Positions 1-9,985 of a stretch of DNA of 64,000 nucleotides are shown here, piece after piece. Within the stretch, counting starts at the first letter, position 1. Every line of letters starts with the position of its first letter. The stretch covers positions 310,001 through 374,000 of the forward strand of contig NW_026251739.1 in assembly GCF_025024155.1 (NCBI RefSeq), read 5' to 3'. The notes beneath the pieces are model-generated. The model did no database searches and had not been told where the DNA came from. It saw nothing but the letters and a program-made list of their open reading frames with translations. This DNA is from Gamsiella multidivaricata (lineage: Eukaryota; Mortierellomycota; Mortierellomycetes; Mortierellales; Mortierellaceae). The position numbers were made by a program, and so were the translations under genes.

Positions 1-994
1 GACTGAGGTCAAGGCTGCAGCTAAGGATGCGGAGAGCAAGGCCCATGGAAAATCTGGCGTGGCTGGTAGCGAGAGGAAGAGGTTTCCGATCTTTAACTGG
101 GACTCTCGGGCGATAGTGATCATGCAGCTGACTTGGTTCCTGTTCATGTTTGCGTGGCACTGCACATATGTGACATCGGGATCGTACTCTTCGCCTTCGA
201 TTGTTCTGGCGACGCGCAATCATGATGGATCGCAGTTGATTATCGATGACTTCCGTGAGGCGTACTACTGGCTGAGGAAGAACACGAAGGAGGATGCGAA
301 GGTGATGTCGTGGTGGGATTATGGATACCAGATGGCAGGTATGGCCAATGTCACAACGTTGGTCGACAACAACACCTGGAACAACACGCACATTGCGACT
401 GTCGGAAAGGCAATGGCGACGTCCGAGGAAGTCTCGTACAAAGTCCTGCGCCAGCACGATGTGGACTATGTGCTGATTCTCTTTGGAGGAGTGATCGGAT
501 ACTCGGGCGATGACATCAACAAGTTCCTGTGGATGATCCGTATCGCTGAGGGAGTTTATCCGAACGATGTGAAGGAGACCAATTTCTTCACGAGCCGTGG
601 AGAGTACAAGGTCGACCATGATGCGACGCCGACGATGAAGAACTCGTTGTTGTACAAGATGTCGTACTACCGTTTCTCGGAACTCGCGGGTGGAAATGCT
701 TTGGACCATGTTCGTCAGGCGCGCATGCCCGCAGAGGGTCCTACTTTGAGCGTTTTGGAAGAGGCGTACACAACGAGCAATTGGCTGGTAAGTCGATTGA
801 AACTGGTGTTTTTTTTAGTTTTTTTTTTTTAGTTTTTTTAATACTACAAGCAGCGACTGACAATGAATGCTATGGTTTTTTAGGTCCGCATTTACAAGGT
901 CAAGGACTTGGACAACCTGGGACGCGACCTGAAGGACGCCACCGCATTTGACAAGGGCCGCGCCCGCAAGGTGTCGTCTTTGAAGAGACGATAA
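1..994 (+). CDS. STT3: STT3, catalytic subunit of oligosaccharyltransferase (C-terminal part, 5' end outside window)
   Basis: This is the 3' end of a gene for the ER membrane enzyme that transfers the preassembled glycan to Asn-X-Ser/Thr sequons. The reading frame is open from base 2 and gives 298 residues. The family's diagnostic WWDYGYQ motif lies at about 307-333, followed by the conserved DNNTWNNTHIATVGKAM block. A hydrophobic segment (about 106-165) is the last membrane helix, and the rest is the lumenal C-terminal domain. One intron (788-883) starts with GTAAGT, is filled with T runs and ends TTTTTTAG; splicing is phase 0 and the last exon is 884-994. The basic tail ends in SLKRR before TAA. 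Without splicing the frame stops early in the intron. The N-terminal membrane domain with the DXD-type motifs is off the left edge. Identity is very secure from the WWDYG block. Confidence 0.95.
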
Positions 995-2280
995 AGATGT
1001 CGATTTGATAGGAATACGCTTCATTATTACGCCCGAAATGATTATTGAAGAATAAAGAAAAAAGATGTCTCGATTCCACTTTTTTATAAGAGCTTTCCTG
1101 AGGTGTCAACGGACGTTGGGTCTTTTCTCTGTCTCAGACTGTACACAGCATTGATGGAATGGTGGGACTACACATAGCAGGAGCTGGTGGTACGTCGGTT
1201 CAACCTTGCGCCAATGGAAGAGTGAATCTTTGACGAGAGTTATCTTCAGGAGGAACTAACAAACTCATACTAAAAGATAGTTTGGGGCCATTGTTATCCA
1301 TGCTGTGTTCCAGGCTCCAGTCTACAACCCAAATAAACCGCGCTCGTTTTCCTTCTTTGAATACATGTCGCGCTGTCTGCCTACCCTCTTGAAGATGGAA
1401 TTTTTGACGCGCGCGTTTAAGGTTTGCTGTGGCCATACGCGACTAGACTGCAGGTGAGGTAAAAAAAACGGCAAGGGGCGAGGGGTGTATCGTCTTAGTT
1501 TGTCTTCAAGATCCCTGACGGATTCTACATGCCTAGCTCGAGAGCTGTGACCTTAGCAGAATGGGGAAAAGGCAAGATTTCGACAAGAATGATAGTCGTG
1601 TCATTAACAGATTGTAGAGGTGTAAGACCCCATCGACTGCATTCATAATAGAGAGCTGGTTTGTATTGTGGAATAGCTAAGCAGGAGTAATAGGCTTGTG
1701 GCAGCCAAGCGTTCATAGCGACGTTGCTTTTTGATCCCTCGATGTCGGCTCTTTCCATAATCCTTGCAGAGAACCCCTAGCACCCCAGCGTCCCGAGCAG
1801 CAGCATCAATAGCACGACCACAATGTGACGCACGTTAGAAGTAATGGCATTGCAGTTGGTGCGCGTACGCAACGACCAAAGAACGCGTAGACGAGCCAAA
1901 GTGCACAAGGCAGTCGATCCGTCAAACGATAAACTATCTAGCAAAACGTGGAGTTATGCTCAAGGAGGTTTTTTCCCCCGTCCTACCACCCATCTGGCTT
2001 TCACCTTCCCGATAGGGAAGAGCTCTGCACTATACTGATCTATGTAGCATGTATGAGCAAGGAAGAGTACCCTTCACGTAGTGCAGACGGGAACCGCTTT
2101 ATAAGGTGCCGTCTGCCCTGGAAATAAATATCTCTTTCTTGTCTTGTTGACTTTCTTGTCTGTAAGTGAAAATAAGGGTAGTCAGTACTTTCACTCCAGT
2201 CTGCAATAAAACTATCACCTTCCTGTTTGATACCTTTCTTGTCTTGCCCGTTCCTGACATTTACTGGAAATTGCCTAGAA
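995..2280. other. Intergenic stretch, no supported gene
   Basis: Only short, unrelated open frames occur on both strands, the longest about 78 codons. None shows a recognisable motif, a plausible splice pattern or coding-like composition. The only structure noted is the STT3 3' region at the left edge. Transcribed non-coding RNA cannot be excluded. Confidence 0.5.
1051..1056 (+). terminator. Polyadenylation signal for STT3
   Basis: A canonical AATAAA lies 57 bp after the STT3 stop codon, in AT-rich sequence, so it is well placed as the cleavage/polyadenylation signal. Confidence 0.5.
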
Positions 2281-3530
2281 TGAAGGCCGTGCGCTCAAAG
2301 TAGGTCACCATCCTGGGAAAGAAGTTGTTTGAGGCTTTTGGGCCTTGAAGGTCCACATTGACGGTGATATGACCGCTGAGAAGACAAAGGCTCGCCTGGG
2401 ACGCCACGACAGACTCGAGAGAGAATGAACAAAGCTCGACGCCGGCCTTGCGATGATGGAGACCTCGCACACCATTATGAACCAAATCAAGCGCTCGCTC
2501 CGTTCCACGTTCGAGCCGTCAGAGCAGGACAAGAACCTTTTGGAGGAGGGTCTCCGCGCTCATGTCCAGGTGTGGATGAGCTGGAGAGCCGGATCTCAAG
2601 CTTCAGCATGGAGATATTTGACAGCTATTTTAAATACACGACCAGCCCGAGCGGCCGATATAGTGCCAACGTGTCCAGTGCCGCCACCACCACCAGTAGC
2701 GACGGCAGCAGCAGCAATCCTCTGAAGATCAACAACGTTAACAGCGAAATCAATGTTCTGGATTATATGCTCAGCTTTTATGGACGCAAATGGTTTAGAA
2801 AAACGACATAGGACGCAAAAAAAAAAGCGTAGATTGCATGTTTGGAGTACTCCATCAAGGGTGTCTTGCTCATGGCAGGTGGATCGGAGGGCCGCGGAGG
2901 AAGGTAGCTGGGGATAATGTAGTTCTTCGCGATGCAATGGGGAGCGAGAACATAGCCCGTGTATGCCAAGCGCAGCTACAGGATCAGAAGTGGCCCGACA
3001 AGTACAAGCACCTGCAAAGTCCTGCAGCAACTGCAACAACAAGCAGGAACAAAGAACGAGCAGTTGACTAGGACCCGTCGACACTAGCCGTAGCGAACTA
3101 GGGCTAGAAGCGTCAGACGCCAGCAGCAGTAGGAGCTGCGAGGACATCGCTAGAACAACACGATTTAATGGGTGTGAAAGCTCCACGAACAATTTGTAAG
3201 TCAGATGCTGCTATAAAATGGCAAGGCGTTTCCCCCTCTGTGCTGATCCACAAAAAGCGAGCTCTTTCCTTCCCACTTCATTCTATGCCTACATCACCAT
3301 GGCACTGAACAAGAGTATTGGACCCTCATCTGCTGCAAACATACCCCCTTCGCTTATTCTTTGCTTTTGCGATCGAAAAAAAATGTTTGAATATTGTTCT
3401 CAATAGCATTCGTTTTTTTTTTCATGCAGCTGAGCAAATGATGATGCAAGGGAAAGTAGAGTTGCTGATCAACAAAGATGACTGCAATGGAGAGCTTGCA
3501 AGAGCAATTCTTGTCGGTCTTTAATGACTC
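2281..3530 (+). pseudogene. Possible degenerate coding remnant, function not recognised
   Basis: Several adjacent pieces read like protein but in different frames. At 2354-2570 the frame reads a charged helical sequence (including TAEKTKARLGRHDRLERE and METSHTIMNQIKRSLRSTF), broken by in-frame TGA codons at 2330-2332 and 2426-2428. A second frame at 2573-2811 continues with a Ser/Thr-rich linker (ELESRISSFSMEIF). A third at 2838-3071 contains NIARVCQAQLQDQKWPDKY. A fourth reaches about 3524. No set of GT-AG introns that I tried joins these pieces without a stop. The best reading is a decayed gene for a coiled-coil protein; alternatives are chance open frames, or a live gene whose introns I failed to see. 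The 198-codon minus-strand frame over the same region is low-complexity and looks like a shadow. Confidence 0.3.
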
Positions 3531-3618
3531 GGTGCCCAAGTACTGGCCTCGCCGGGACAGATACGGATCGTACATTCTCCTGTCGTTCTTATATATATAT
3601 ATTTATGTGAAAAACCAT

Positions 3619-4473
3619 TCATCGAAGGACGGTGTACCGCAAGAACTCGGGTGATGTGAACGGTAATTCCTCATTCTCAGACATGGAAAGAACCGGCCTA
3701 TGGGTGAGAGAAGATCAAGAAGCGCGTACAACCCGTGTCAGTCGGTGCAGAGTACCTTCTCCGTCTTTTTTTTTTTTTTTTCCTTCCAGTTTCTTACTCG
3801 CGCGTTGAGAACAGCTTTAGCTGCCGAATATGAGTGTCCCGTCCACCGAGATGGTTCGAAAGAATAACCAGTTGCAACAAAAACACCCGTGGCGGCCTTC
3901 CACTAGAAGAAGAACAATGGGGGGCATGGGCATCAAAACACACGATCGACTCTAGCAACATAAAGTCGTTCACTTTGATACTGCGGCGTCAGTGTCGTGG
4001 TACCTGCCGGGAATATCCTCCAGGTTGATATTGACCCATCCTGTGATGCCTTCCAGCTCCATGCTGACGAGCTCAGTGAGATCATGATGAGCGGTTCCTC
4101 CTTTGACACTGATTCGCAGCGGCGTATAGCTTTCGTCTTGCTTGAAGTCGTAATAAAATGATATCTGCTGAACCGCCGTCTTTTTCTCAAATTGCAAGTT
4201 GACGAGGTGCGGCTGTGGACCATCCGATCTGTTGTACAGCAAGAGAGCATTGGTCATTTGGCACCATGGACACGTTTGCGGCCATAAAAATGAAAAGACG
4301 CTGGTGGGATGGGGACATTTTATGATATAACATATAACATACTGCCAGTACGTGGAGAGGTTGTTGTCGCGCAACATACCTATGCCGTGGCCACTTTTAG
4401 CTGAGGAAACAGACCATGTCGCCAACCTGCCGATCTCGACCTTGTCTTCTGAATCTAGTTCGCCGTATGTCAT
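3619..4473 (-). CDS. APC10: Anaphase-promoting complex subunit 10 (DOC domain)
   Basis: APC10/Doc1 is the processivity and substrate co-receptor subunit of the APC/C ubiquitin ligase, acting with Cdc20/Cdh1 to bind D-box substrates in mitosis. I assemble four exons: 4473-4343, 4228-4004, 3902-3798 and 3697-3619, giving 179 residues, close to the usual ~185. All three introns are GT-AG and 100-114 bp (donors GTATGT, GTACCA, GTAAGA). Diagnostic stretches are [31 protein letters not shown] joined to [21 protein letters not shown], and [18 protein letters not shown]. The last exon ends ...EFLRYTVLR, so the C-terminal Ile-Arg tail that docks on TPR subunits (Cdc27) is Leu-Arg here. The start is the first ATG of the conserved frame; the open frame extends four codons upstream without another ATG. 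A stop at 3794-3796 lies in the third intron and is not the gene end. Confidence 0.92.
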
Positions 4474-5097
4474 TAGGGTAATCAACAGAATCGTTCGTGG
4501 GGGCTGAAAACAAAAGTGATCGATCTTTGTGCAAGTTGGTTTATTGATGAGATGAAGATCCCGAGTTCAAAAAGCGCTTCCTCTGACCCATCCTAAAATA
4601 TCTCCTGACGGTGTGAACCGACTCCCTGGCTACCTACAGGCAGTTGAATGGTGGTGGGCTCCGACTGCTGGTCTTGCTGCTGTTCCTGTTGCTGTGCAGG
4701 CCGTTGGGACAAAAAAAAAAAAAGTGCTCGCTCGTCGGTTTGCAGTGGTCCAGAGTGGCTTACAGACTACAATAAGAAGCCGGCCCAAGTTTGCAAGTGT
4801 CTTTTTCATCCTCTCAACTTTGGTATGTGTGCCTCTGAAGAAATTGCTTTATCGGCCATCGCACACTGTATCCATCCATCCGTCTATCCGTCCACCTCCC
4901 CCCGCAACCATCTATCTATCCATTCAACAGCTAAACATCGTTCTCGACGCGTTCGATGGCTCATTTATCAACCCTTCATGGATCAACTGGACATGGAGAC
5001 TGTGCAGGATGAATGCAGGCTGATCACAGCGACTGACCTTCATCTTCGACTCTCCTTCTGCGATTTAGACCTTTAAATCCCTCGAACAGCTATCATC
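4474..5097 (+). promoter_or_regulatory. Divergent spacer between APC10 and RPP0
   Basis: No gene is supported here. The sequence holds the upstream regions of APC10 (minus) and of the highly expressed P0 gene (plus). A pyrimidine-rich imperfect repeat of ATCC/TCTATC units at about 4865-4925 resembles the C/T-rich stretches often seen upstream of fungal ribosomal protein genes. No TATA box is obvious close to 5098. Confidence 0.4.
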
Positions 5098-6337
5098 ATG
5101 TCGAAGGCAGGCAAAAAGGAAGAATATTTCCAGAAGCTCAAGACTTACTTGGAGGAGTACAGCTCCATCTTCATTGTCAACGTCGACAATGTCGGTTCCA
5201 ACCAGATGCACCAGATCCGTAAGGCTCTCCGTGCTGATGCCAAGATCCTCATGGGTAAGAACACCATGGTCCGCCGTGCTCTCCGTATTCTCCAGACCGA
5301 GAACCCCGACTACGAGAAGTTGATGCCCTCGGTCCGCGGTAACATCGGTTTCGTCTTCACCAACTCGGACTTGAAGACCATCCGTGACAAGATTCTGGCG
5401 AACCGTGTCAAGGCCCCTGCTAAGGCCGGTGCTTTGGCCCCCATTGATGTGTTCGTCCCTGCCGGTAACACTGGTATGGAGCCCGGCAAGACCTCTTTCT
5501 TCCAGGCTTTGGGTGTCCCCACCAAGATTGCCCGTGGTACCATTGAAATTATCAACGATGTCCATCTGATCAAGGTCGGCTTCCGTGTCGGAGCCTCCGA
5601 GGCTGCTCTTCTCAACATGTTGAACATCTCCCCCTTCACCTACGGTTTGACTGTCGTCCAGGTCTACGACCAGGGCACTGTCTTCCACCCCAGTGTCTTG
5701 GATATTGAGGAGGATGCTTTGATTGGTCACTTCGTTGCCGGTATCAAGAACATTGCCGCCATCTCCCTCCAGATCGGTTACCCCACTGTCGCCTCGGTTC
5801 CCCACTCGATCATCAACTCTTACAAGAACTTGTTGGCCGTTTCCATCGCCACCGAGTACACCTTCCCTGGATCTGAGAAGGTAATGTGTTGTCTTTGGCC
5901 GTCTTTTTCTTCGCGCTTTATTATTTTTCCTGTTTCTTCATATGTGAGCCGTGTGATGAAAAACTCATTGTAGCCCTTTAACAAGGCGATGACGAGACAA
6001 CCAAACACTCTAATTTTTTCCTGATGGTTCCTTCAACACACATTGTCGTGTTTTTTAATTTTACTCTGGATCAGCCTCTTTTTTTTTTGTTGGAGGACGC
6101 AAAGTGTCTGAATGGACGTTGACGACTAATCATGTTGTGTCTTTTTTTTTTTTTTTTTTTTTTTTTGCACTTTGGACGGAAAACGTAAAACAGATTAAGG
6201 CCTACCTCGCTGACCCCTCGGCTTTCGCTGTCGCTGCCCCCGTTGCCACCGCTGCCGCCACCGAGACCAAGGCTGTGGAGAAGGTTGAGGAGAAGGAGGA
6301 GTCCGATGATGATATGGGATTCGGTCTTTTCGACTAA
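5098..6337 (+). CDS. RPP0: 60S acidic ribosomal protein P0
   Basis: P0 forms the base of the ribosomal stalk, binding 28S rRNA and P1/P2 dimers and recruiting translation GTPases. Exon 1 (5098-5880) and exon 2 (6194-6337) encode 308 residues, the normal length. The L10-type rRNA-binding domain occupies roughly residues 1-110 (with [10 protein letters not shown] and the [11 protein letters not shown] region). An Ala-rich hinge follows, and the protein ends with the acidic stalk tail [13 protein letters not shown] shared by all P-proteins. The ATG is preceded by ATCATC and begins MSKAGKKEE. The intron is 313 bp, long for this window, with GTAATG donor, a T25 run and ACAG acceptor; splicing is phase 0 after ...PGSEK. 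Codon use is strongly biased, C-ending and uniform, as expected for very high expression; this bias also creates a long antisense open frame (5065-5805) that I reject. Confidence 0.97.
6142..6166 (+). repeat. T25 homopolymer inside the RPP0 intron
   Basis: Twenty-five consecutive T residues lie 27 bp upstream of the intron acceptor, where they could serve as an extended polypyrimidine tract. Confidence 0.8.
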
Positions 6338-6369
6338 ATGCTTCCCGCGCCTCAACATCGTTTTCTTTC

Positions 6370-6375
6370 AATAAA
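6370..6375 (+). terminator. Polyadenylation signal for RPP0
   Basis: AATAAA lies 33 bp downstream of the P0 stop codon, at an ideal distance for 3'-end formation. Confidence 0.6.
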
Positions 6376-6440
6376 CATGTAAAAAAGGTTGGCCAAGGAA
6401 GCACTGAGAGGTGTGATTCTAGCTATCTTTTGTTGGAACC

Positions 6441-6467
<27 letters not shown>
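6441..6467 (+). repeat. A27 homopolymer
   Basis: An uninterrupted run of 27 A residues about 100 bp after the P0 stop. It is one of many long A/T tracts in non-coding parts of this window. Confidence 0.85.
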
Positions 6468-6471
<4 letters not shown>

Positions 6472-6898
6472 TTGGTCTTTGTTGTCATTTTGATTTATGA
6501 ACATCGGTGCCTGAAAGAAAAATGGTGCTGGTTGCATGCTATTATTGCCCTATAATCCCATTATTCGCATTTTAATTAACACACCGATGAGGTGTGGCAA
6601 TAGTTGCACAGACCCCAGGGAATGTGGATCGGCTCTATCTTGGTGGCTGTAGTAGATCATTGCAAGGTCAATCGACTCTAGAAACAATTTGCTGTTAAAA
6701 AAAAAAAACATCATTCGCATTTTGATGGTCTTGAATAATATAAAGTCAATGGCACAAAAAGAAAGTCCATTGGGAAGATATTTATGTTCATGAAAGAAAT
6801 GTTCAAAAGTTTAAAGATAAAAATTGCTGTCTTTTTATTATTATTATTTACATATTGATAATCATTCTGGTATTATTACAAGGTTGTGGTCGAATGTT

Positions 6899-9022
6899 TT
6901 AATGCACAAGGACCATGTCAAAGTCGTGGTCAACAGGTTCAGGGTGAGCAAGTCCGAGTGCTGCATCAACAATTAGATCCAATGGGTCGGCGGACTTGGT
7001 TGCCTTGGATGGTTCTTCTTCCATAGGTACTTGTGGTTCTTCGTCCTTAGACATAGATCCATCCGAGTCGCCCGTGTTGCTGCTCAGCTCAGGTTCGACT
7101 TCTGTCCTGTTGTCCTCGGGTTCTGCTGGAGTGGGGTCCTCGGTCATCTCAACAGCTGTGGCATCGGTAACTTCATTGTCTTGCGTGGGCTCTTGCTCTT
7201 TAGGCAACTCTGAAGAGTCGGCCAAGTTTTCCTCAGTCTTATCCTCCACATTGTCATCAGCAGAGATGTCGGGGAGAGACTCGATATCGGAAACAGAGAG
7301 AGTGTCAAGGTCGGCAGTAGCGTTGGCTCCTTCTTCCTTCTCCTCGATAGCCTCGAGGACCTCGGGCTTGGACTCAGAAGGCTGCGCTGGAGTAACGTTC
7401 TTGCCGGTTGTGGACTCTCGGGCCTTGAACTCGTCAACAAGATCGAGCAACTGCTGGCTCTTCTTGATCAACTGCTTGCGGTGTCTGCGTACAGAGGCGT
7501 CGCCGTCGCTTTGGACAGAGTCCAATCGGAGCATGGTCTTGGTCAAGTTCTCCTCCGTCAGCAAGATGCGCTTCTTGTTCTCGATAGTGCCGGTCAAGAT
7601 CTCGTTCAGCTCTCGAGACAGGTCATCAAGCGCTGAGTCGATCAAGTTGAGCTCAGAGTGCTTTTCCTGGAGGGAATCGTGCTGCTCCTGTTCCTTCTTT
7701 TCTTCCTGCTTTTGCTGCTGCCTGTCTTGGCGCTGCTTCAGGATATCGGTGGCACGAAGCTCGGGCGAGGACTGAGTTGATGAAGGAGTGGCGGTAGTTG
7801 GCGCAGTAGTAGTAGAGGCGACAGCGTCAGTCTTCTTGTTGGCGGTCTCGATTTCGGCACCAAGGACAGCCTCAATCATGGACTTGATATCAGGGTAGGT
7901 CATGAAGTAGTCACCGATCAAATTGTCCTCCTTCTCCTCTGCGATGGGCTTGGACTTGGTATCAGCAATGTTGACCTTGGGGGAGGTGACGGTGGATGAA
8001 GGAGTAGCTTTGGAAGTGGTAGGAGCAGGAACATTGACCTTGTTGTCACTCTTCATGGCGGCAGTTTCGATCTTGGTGCCAAGGGCAGCCTCGACCATAG
8101 ACTTGATAACAGGGTTGTTCAAGAAGTAGCTGCCAACCAAGTCCTCTTTCTTCTCATCGTTGGTGGACTCAGACTTGGACTCAACGGCGGCCTTCTTCTC
8201 CTGCTGCTGTTGCTTCTTGGCCTCGGCGACTGGCTTCTTGGTCTCGGCGACTGGCTTCTTGGTCTTCTGTGCCTCAATCACCTTCTGTCCCTGCTGGTTC
8301 TGTTGGCGACGCTTACAAGGGTACTGCTGCTGATCCTGGGATGAATGACGCTTAAGGTGAGCGTCAGGGAAGAAGATGGCGTTCAACAGGTGGCTCAAGA
8401 CATCCTGATCCTCCGCTTCCTCCTCGTCCTCAGAGGCGGAGGCAGCAGCTTGAAGAGTGAGCTGTTGCTGCTGACGCTTCTTGGCTTCAGCAATGGCGAC
8501 CTTGGCGGCTTGTTCCTGGCGCTTCTGTTCCTCGATCTGTTGCTGCTGGAGGCGCTGCAAGAAAATGTGTTCGAGTGCAGCTTGCTGACGACGGCGCTCT
8601 TGCTGCTCTCGGATCTGCTGCTGCTGCTTCATGTACTGGCGGATGGCCTCCTGCTCGGCCTCGTACTTGGCCTGAGCGATCGCCTGGGCCTGAGCACGAC
8701 GGCGACGGGCGAGAAGTTCTTGTTCGATCAATTGCTGGCGGCGCTGTTCAATAAGCTGCTGCTGCCGCTGTTGTTCGAGGAGCTGCTGATGGTGATACTG
8801 CTGGCGGGCGATCTTTTGCTGACGCTTGCGCTCGAGGGCCGCGAGGAGGAGGCGCTCCTCTTCGTCAGGGGAATCTTCGTCCATGGATTCGAAGGAGGTG
8901 GGGTTGGTTGAGATGAAGGGATTGGAGGTGTATGAGGTTGGGTAGGAGGGATGCTGCTGCCGCTGCTGCTGCTGTCGACGGAAGGGGGTCGCAGGGGCGG
9001 GGTGGCCAAAGAGTGCGTACAT
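6899..9022 (-). CDS. Q-rich protein with BAG domain (putative Hsp70 co-chaperone)
   Basis: A single uninterrupted 707-residue frame starting MYALFGHPAP. Residues ~10-240 are a Gln/Arg-rich helix-forming region dominated by QQQ, RRQQ and ELLARRR strings, then an acidic patch (SEDEEEAEDQD). Residues ~240-300 are Lys/Pro/Glu-rich with short KKPVAE repeats. Two copies of a ~40-residue module follow (about 8165-8060 and 7945-7840, containing YFLNNPVIKSMVEAALG and YFMTYPDIKSMIEAVLG). Residues ~447-530 match a BAG domain: an ELNEIL helix, LTEENLTKTMLRLDSVQSDG, and VRRHRKQLIKKSQQLLDLVD, with the conserved RK pair that contacts the Hsp70 ATPase lobe. The C-terminal ~180 residues are acidic and disordered. 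BAG proteins act as nucleotide exchange factors, which is the inferred role. Most of the sequence outside the BAG domain would not be identifiable by family. The absence of introns is unusual for this neighbourhood. Confidence 0.82.
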   Translation of the reverse strand: MYALFGHPAPATPFRRQQQQRQQHPSYPTSYTSNPFISTNPTSFESMDEDSPDEEERLLLAALERKRQQKIARQQYHHQQLLEQQRQQQLIEQRRQQLIEQELLARRRRAQAQAIAQAKYEAEQEAIRQYMKQQQQIREQQERRRQQAALEHIFLQRLQQQQIEEQKRQEQAAKVAIAEAKKRQQQQLTLQAAASASEDEEEAEDQDVLSHLLNAIFFPDAHLKRHSSQDQQQYPCKRRQQNQQGQKVIEAQKTKKPVAETKKPVAEAKKQQQQEKKAAVESKSESTNDEKKEDLVGSYFLNNPVIKSMVEAALGTKIETAAMKSDNKVNVPAPTTSKATPSSTVTSPKVNIADTKSKPIAEEKEDNLIGDYFMTYPDIKSMIEAVLGAEIETANKKTDAVASTTTAPTTATPSSTQSSPELRATDILKQRQDRQQQKQEEKKEQEQHDSLQEKHSELNLIDSALDDLSRELNEILTGTIENKKRILLTEENLTKTMLRLDSVQSDGDASVRRHRKQLIKKSQQLLDLVDEFKARESTTGKNVTPAQPSESKPEVLEAIEEKEEGANATADLDTLSVSDIESLPDISADDNVEDKTEENLADSSELPKEQEPTQDNEVTDATAVEMTEDPTPAEPEDNRTEVEPELSSNTGDSDGSMSKDEEPQVPMEEEPSKATKSADPLDLIVDAALGLAHPEPVDHDFDMVLVH

Positions 9023-9092
9023 GGTGGTGATAGTGGTTCTTGTGTTGGTGGGGTGTTCTTTTCTGGTTTGTGTATGAAGGGGAGGGGGAGTA

Positions 9093-9137
9093 GTGCTGTG
9101 TTGTGCTGTGTTGTGCTGTGCTGTGCTGTGCTGTGCT
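9093..9137 (-). repeat. Pentanucleotide microsatellite upstream of the BAG gene
   Basis: Nine tandem 5-bp units of GTGCT/GTGTT on the plus strand, directly upstream of the BAG-protein ATG and probably inside its 5' leader. Confidence 0.85.
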
Positions 9138-9188
9138 GGAGCTGGCTTTGCTGTGTTGATGGTGGGCTGAATTGGAGGCAGGAGGCCC

Positions 9189-9195
9189 TTTTATA
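9189..9195 (-). promoter_or_regulatory. TATA box of the BAG-protein gene
   Basis: Minus-strand TATAAAA lies 167 bp upstream of the BAG ATG. A CCAAT pentamer (plus strand, 9222-9226) sits about 30 bp further upstream. Together they form a conventional core promoter. Nearby TTC/GAA half-sites at about 9247-9260 are too loosely arranged to call a heat-shock element. Confidence 0.5.
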
Positions 9196-9226
9196 CGGAT
9201 TCGAGTCGCGTGCAGGGGTGGCCAAT

Positions 9227-9985
9227 CGAAAGGGCGGGAATTTGTCAGAGCATTCGAGCGCCTTCGATGTGCTATGAAATCACACCTTCCATATTTGGCA
9301 GGATGCGTAGACTACTGACCAATCCTTCCAGAACCATCCAGCATGCTCTCCCAAGTTCCAACCAGCGACTTCGCCCCCAAGAGTTTCAATGGACCTGGGC
9401 GCAGTGTTTTTCTCCTTGATGTGCATCCAATGCATGTCATGCAGATTTTTGATTGCTGTAGATGACAGACAGTGGTCAAGGGATACGTGTATCCCTTGTC
9501 TATGGCTCATTCACAAGCAGCATGATTAGGATACAAAGCTGCGTTCTCAGGCCATGTTTTATCCCCTCTTTGCGTACACACTGCTCCACATGGGCCGGTT
9601 GTTTCGAGCATCCTAGGTCGCATTCTTCTCATGCAACAAGGAAGGGAGGTGACTGGAGTGCTTTCTTGTTGCTGCACACCACACACACAGGGCCTAGCTG
9701 CTGATAAATTTAGCCCAGTTGGCTGTCAAGGGTTGGTGGAGTACCACCTTCAAGCCTCCTTATGAATACACCAATACATAAAGAGCTTTGCGAAGTGAAG
9801 ACGATAGAAGTCGGCGTCAGAATGGGTTGGGTTGGGTTGGGTTGAGGGGAGCGTATGCTGCGGATATCCATTCTGCTTAGGAACGTGACTTCAAAGTTCT
9901 AGCTCTGGACCACACATATCCCTTTCGCCCCCCAGCCCGCTCATCTGCCAGACGCATCTCTGTCCAGTTTCCTCAATCCACCACG
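9227..9985. other. Divergent spacer between BAG-protein and MED10 genes
   Basis: No coding frame here is supported. It contains a short (GGGTT)x4 repeat at 9824-9843. The last 100 bp before the MED10 ATG are C-rich (CCCTTTCGCCCCCCAGCCCG) and likely to be its 5' leader. Confidence 0.5.

Larger units (their letters stand above)
6338..6898. other. 3' spacer between convergent RPP0 and BAG-protein genes
   Basis: No gene is seen. It contains the RPP0 polyadenylation signal, an A27 run (6441-6467), a shorter A run near 6697, and AT-rich sequence with TTATTATTATT before the BAG gene's stop codon. Confidence 0.6.

Noticed and set aside
2596..3192. A 198-codon minus-strand open frame in the 995-3618 gap
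   Set aside because: Leu/Ser/Cys-rich low complexity with no motif; it is probably the complement of the Ser/Gln-rich degenerate plus-strand fragments.
5065..5805. A 246-codon minus-strand open frame overlapping RPP0
   Set aside because: It is antisense to the strongly codon-biased P0 exon; the C-ending codons remove stops in that frame. It has no family features and its composition is Val/Asp/Gly-rich, as expected for a shadow.
9824..9843. (GGGTT)x4 repeat resembling a telomere or G-quadruplex
   Set aside because: The fungal telomere repeat is TTAGGG; only four units are present in an ordinary spacer, and nothing suggests an interstitial telomere.
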